Positions 60,631 to 64,000 of a stretch of DNA of 64,000 bases are shown here, piece by piece. Origin of the DNA: Sapria himalayana (lineage: Eukaryota; Streptophyta; Magnoliopsida; Malpighiales; Rafflesiaceae). The position numbers and the translations under genes were made by a program. The DNA lies in NCBI GenBank assembly GCA_029783825.1, contig JAREIK010012222.1:61384-125383 (forward strand). Direction: 5' to 3'. Within the stretch, counting starts at the first letter, position 1. Each line of letters opens with the position of its first letter. Below the pieces are notes generated by a model, which saw only the letters and a program-made list of their open reading frames with translations, was not told where the DNA came from and made no database searches.

Positions 60631-62412
60631 CAATCAATCTATATATCTCTCTATTTATCTATCTATATTAAAATTTGTGTATCTATCAATCTAAGTATTT
60701 GTATATTTTTTATCTGTCTGTCTATATGGCTTTTTGTCTATCTATCTATCTGTCTGTCTATATGGCTTTTTGTCTATCTATCTGTCTATCTGTCTATATG
60801 GCTTTTTGTCTATCTATCTATCTATTTCTCTTTGTATCTACCTATCTATCTATTTATATGTGTCTAGTGTCTGTCTATGTGTCGACGTGCCTATGTGTCT
60901 ATAAGCTATGTGTATATGTGTCTGTGTCTAGTGTGTATATGTGTCTTGTCTATGTGTCTATGGGTCTAGGTGTCTGTCTGCATATGTATCTATGCGCCTA
61001 TCTATATATCAATATGTCGATCTATCTATCTACCTAACTACCTACCTATCTATCTACCTATCTATCTATTTGTATATCGATATTTTTGTCTATGTTTCTA
61101 TTTAACTTTCTATCAACTTTCTTATCTGTAAATCTATTTATTTCTCTATCTGTCTAATTTTAAATTTGTATATCTAATTATATTTATATCTATCTATCTA
61201 TATGTCTGTTTCTATGTCTATATGTCAAAATGTCTATCTAATTATCTTTTTATATATCTTACTCTCTATCTCTCCTATTCATCTATTAGAGTATCAGTCT
61301 ATCTATCTATTTTTATTTATGCCTATATATATTTATGTATATTTATCTATCAATCTATCTATTTGTCAATCTTTCTATTTGTCTTTCTGTGTCAATATAT
61401 ATTTCTCTATCTATCTTTTAGTATATAAGTTTATTACTCTATGTTACTATCTATATATCTGTCTATCTATCGATCAATCTATATATTTGTTAATAGTCTA
61501 CTTGTGTATCTGTCTATTGATCTATCTATCTCTCTATTTGTCTATCTTTCTATCTATTTATATTTCTATCTATATTTATATCTATCTTTCTATCTATCTA
61601 TGTATCTATGTATCTGTCTATTAATCTATCTATATATTTGTATATATGAGTAATTATCTATTTATATATCTATATATCCTTCTATCTGTCTATCTGTCTT
61701 TCTACCTTTTATTATTTTTGTCTATCTAATTATCTATGAATCTATCTATATATCCATCTATTTGTCTAACTATATATCTATCTATTTATCTATTTATCTA
61801 TCTTTTTATTTGTAGATTTATATATCTGTCAATTTATCTTTCTATCTATTTACGTGTTTATATGTCTATCTATCTTTCTGTTAATCAATCTATCTATCTA
61901 ACTATTTATTTATCTGTCTATTTGCCTATTTATTTATATGCCTATTTGTATATATATCAATTTTTATCTATCAAAAAATTTCTATCTATCTAATTATCTA
62001 TCTATTTGCATGTCTATATATCTATATATCTATCTTTATATATATATATATATATATATCTATCTGTCTATCTATCTGTGTATCAATCTATCTCTCTATA
62101 TATTTATCTATCTATCTATTTCTCTAACTATCTATATGTTTATCTTTTTATACATCTACTTCTCTATCTATCTATCTATCTTTCTTTTTTTCTATCTATT
62201 TGTATATATATCTATCTCTCTATCTATCTATCTGTCAATCTCTCTATCTATAAATCTTGTTATCTCTCTCTTTATATTTCTATCATTTTGTCTATCTGTC
62301 TATCTGTCGATCTATCTTTTCTATATATCTCTCTATTTGATAATCTATCTATTTGTCTAAATATATATCTATATATTTTTTGACTTTTTGTACATTTATC
62401 TATCTATCAATA
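60631..62412 (-). repeat. Imperfect (GATA)n array 9a (TCTA on + strand)
   Basis: About 1.8 kb. It contains a 36-bp higher-order repeat (gtctatatggctttttgtct...) with landmarks at 60,723, 60,759 and 60,795, a GTGT/GTCTATGTG-rich patch at 60,860-60,985, and a (TA)n run near 62,036-62,060. Confidence 0.95.
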
Positions 62413-64000
62413 TATTTATATATTGATAGAGAGATAAATCAATATATCTATATATCTATTTGTATAGATAGATAGAGAGGTAGATAGAAACTTGGATAAA
62501 GAAATTGATAATTATTTAGACAAATAGATCTATAGATTGATCGATAGTTTGATTGATAGAAAAATAGATAGACAGTTAGATAGAAAAATAGATAGATAAA
62601 TAGATAGATAGACATATAGATAGACAAATAGATAAATAGATCGAATTATAAATAGATTGATAGATAGAAAAATAGATAGATTGATAGATATATAGATAGA
62701 CAGACAAATAGATAGTTAGATAGACAGACAGGTTAGATAGATAGATATATAGTTAGACAGATAGATACACAGATAGATACATTGATATATTGATAAATAG
62801 ACAGACATATAGAAACATTTATAGATAGATAGATAGACAGATAGAAAGAAAGAAAGATATACAGATATATAGACAGATAGATATATAGAGAGACAGATAT
62901 ATTGAATGATAGATAGATAGACAAAAAAAAAGACATATAGATTGATCGATAGATCGATACCCACATATATTGATAGATAGATGCATTGTTAGATAAATAG
63001 ATAGATAGATAGATAGATCGAATCATAATTGGATTGATAAAAAATTTGATAGATAGATTGATAAAGAAATTAATAGATAGTTTAATAGATAGATTAATAT
63101 ACAGATTATTAGATTCATCAATAAATAGATTGATATACAGATTGATAGATAGATTAGAAGAAATTTAGATAGATTTATTGATTGATTGATAGTTAAATAG
63201 ATATATAGTTAGATAGATACATAGTTAGTTAGTTAGCTTATTATACAAATAGATAGATAGACATATAGAAATAGAGATAGATATACAGATAGATAAATAT
63301 ATATATATATATATATAGATTAATAAACACATTGATAGATAGACAAACATATATATAGACAAATAGATATATAGATATATAGACAATAGATAGGTAAACA
63401 GAGAGGTAGGTAGGTAGACAAATAGATAAATAGATTGATACAGGTAGATACATAGGCTATAGATAGACAGTTAGATAGATAGATTTACAAACTAATAGAT
63501 AGACAGATAGATAGACAAATATATAGACAAATATATAGACAAATATATAGACAAATAGACAATAGATGGACAGAGTGATATACATAGACAGATAGATAGA
63601 TATTCAAATCGTTAGACAGAAAATTGACAACATAAAGATAACATATAGACAAACAAATAGACAAATACGTAGATAGACGGATAAATATAGATATAGATAT
63701 ATAATATATATATATATATAATATTATATATATTTGATTGATATATAGATAGATTGATATATAGATAGATATATTTATACATAGACATATATATAGATAG
63801 ATCACATTAGATAGAAAGAAAGATAGATAAAACATAGATAGACAAATAGATTAACAAAAATTGATAGATAAATATATAGATAGATAGATAGATAAAAATT
63901 GATAGACAGCTAGATAGATAGATTCGGTCATAGACACATAGCTAGATAGATAGATAGATACAAAATATATATATAGATTGATAGACAAATCAATAACCAG
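62413..64000 (+). repeat. Imperfect (GATA)n array 9b, GATA on + strand
   Basis: Polarity reverses at about 62,400-62,435, where tctatctatcaatata is followed by ttta and its near-perfect reverse complement. The array continues to the window end. A 12-bp unit (acaaatatatag) is repeated three times near 63,515-63,552. Confidence 0.95.

Noticed and set aside
17102..64000. Dozens of Tyr/Leu/Ser/Ile-rich reading frames (YLSIYLSI type) in the arrays
   Set aside because: TCTA repeats lack stops in some frames and automatically translate this way. The frames overlap one another in several phases and follow array edges, so they are artefacts.

Overview
This is nuclear DNA of a flowering plant, very AT-rich, and it contains no convincing intact host gene. 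The evidence is plant-type transposon families only (CACTA/En-Spm with TNP2 and TNP1-like genes, a DUF4283/CCHC LINE with a C-terminal RNase H, and a BED-finger hAT), a block that reads like plant mitochondrial DNA, and fragments of two plant genes (a leucine-rich-repeat receptor kinase and a PI31-like proteasome inhibitor). I cannot name the species. No tRNA, rRNA, CRISPR array or bacterial-style operon was seen.

Layout. 1-5,349: AT-rich DNA with small palindromes, short degenerate repeats, and the subterminal repeat block and terminal repeat of one CACTA element (end at 5,349). 5,350-12,737: AT-rich leader, CT microsatellite, then a decayed CACTA transposase gene (TNP2) and the start of a TNP1-like gene. 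12,738-17,315: a LINE inserted into that CACTA gene; its ORF2 stays in one frame but carries several stops and a changed RT catalytic box. 17,316-41,283: imperfect GATA/GACA (or TCTA on the other strand) arrays, interrupted by a CACTA left end (21,167-22,972), an orphan segment (26,336-26,870), a 5'-truncated minus-strand LINE (30,811-34,178) and a broken hAT element (about 37,330-40,217). 41,284-50,347: one non-autonomous CACTA-type element with about 350-bp terminal inverted repeats. It carries an RLK fragment, a PI31-like fragment and the tail of a TNP1-like gene. 50,348-58,965: more arrays, another CACTA end (51,911), a second CACTA copy (TNP2 tail plus a full-length but decayed TNP1-like gene), and three tandem copies of a 0.8-1.2 kb unit with a triplet-rich core. 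58,966-64,000: arrays interrupted by a 1.08-kb mitochondrial-like insertion, with a strand switch near 62,420.

The dominant feature is the tetranucleotide DNA: about 21 kb, one third of the window, split into nine blocks. Nearly every transposon in the right three quarters starts or stops exactly at an array edge, and array polarity flips at 25,488, across the 41,284-50,347 element, and at 62,420. The most interesting hypotheses are that these arrays grow at, or repair, transposon break points, and that the 9-kb element is a gene-capturing (Pack-CACTA-like) transposon. The many tyrosine/leucine/serine/isoleucine-rich reading frames in the arrays are translation artefacts and are not annotated as genes.
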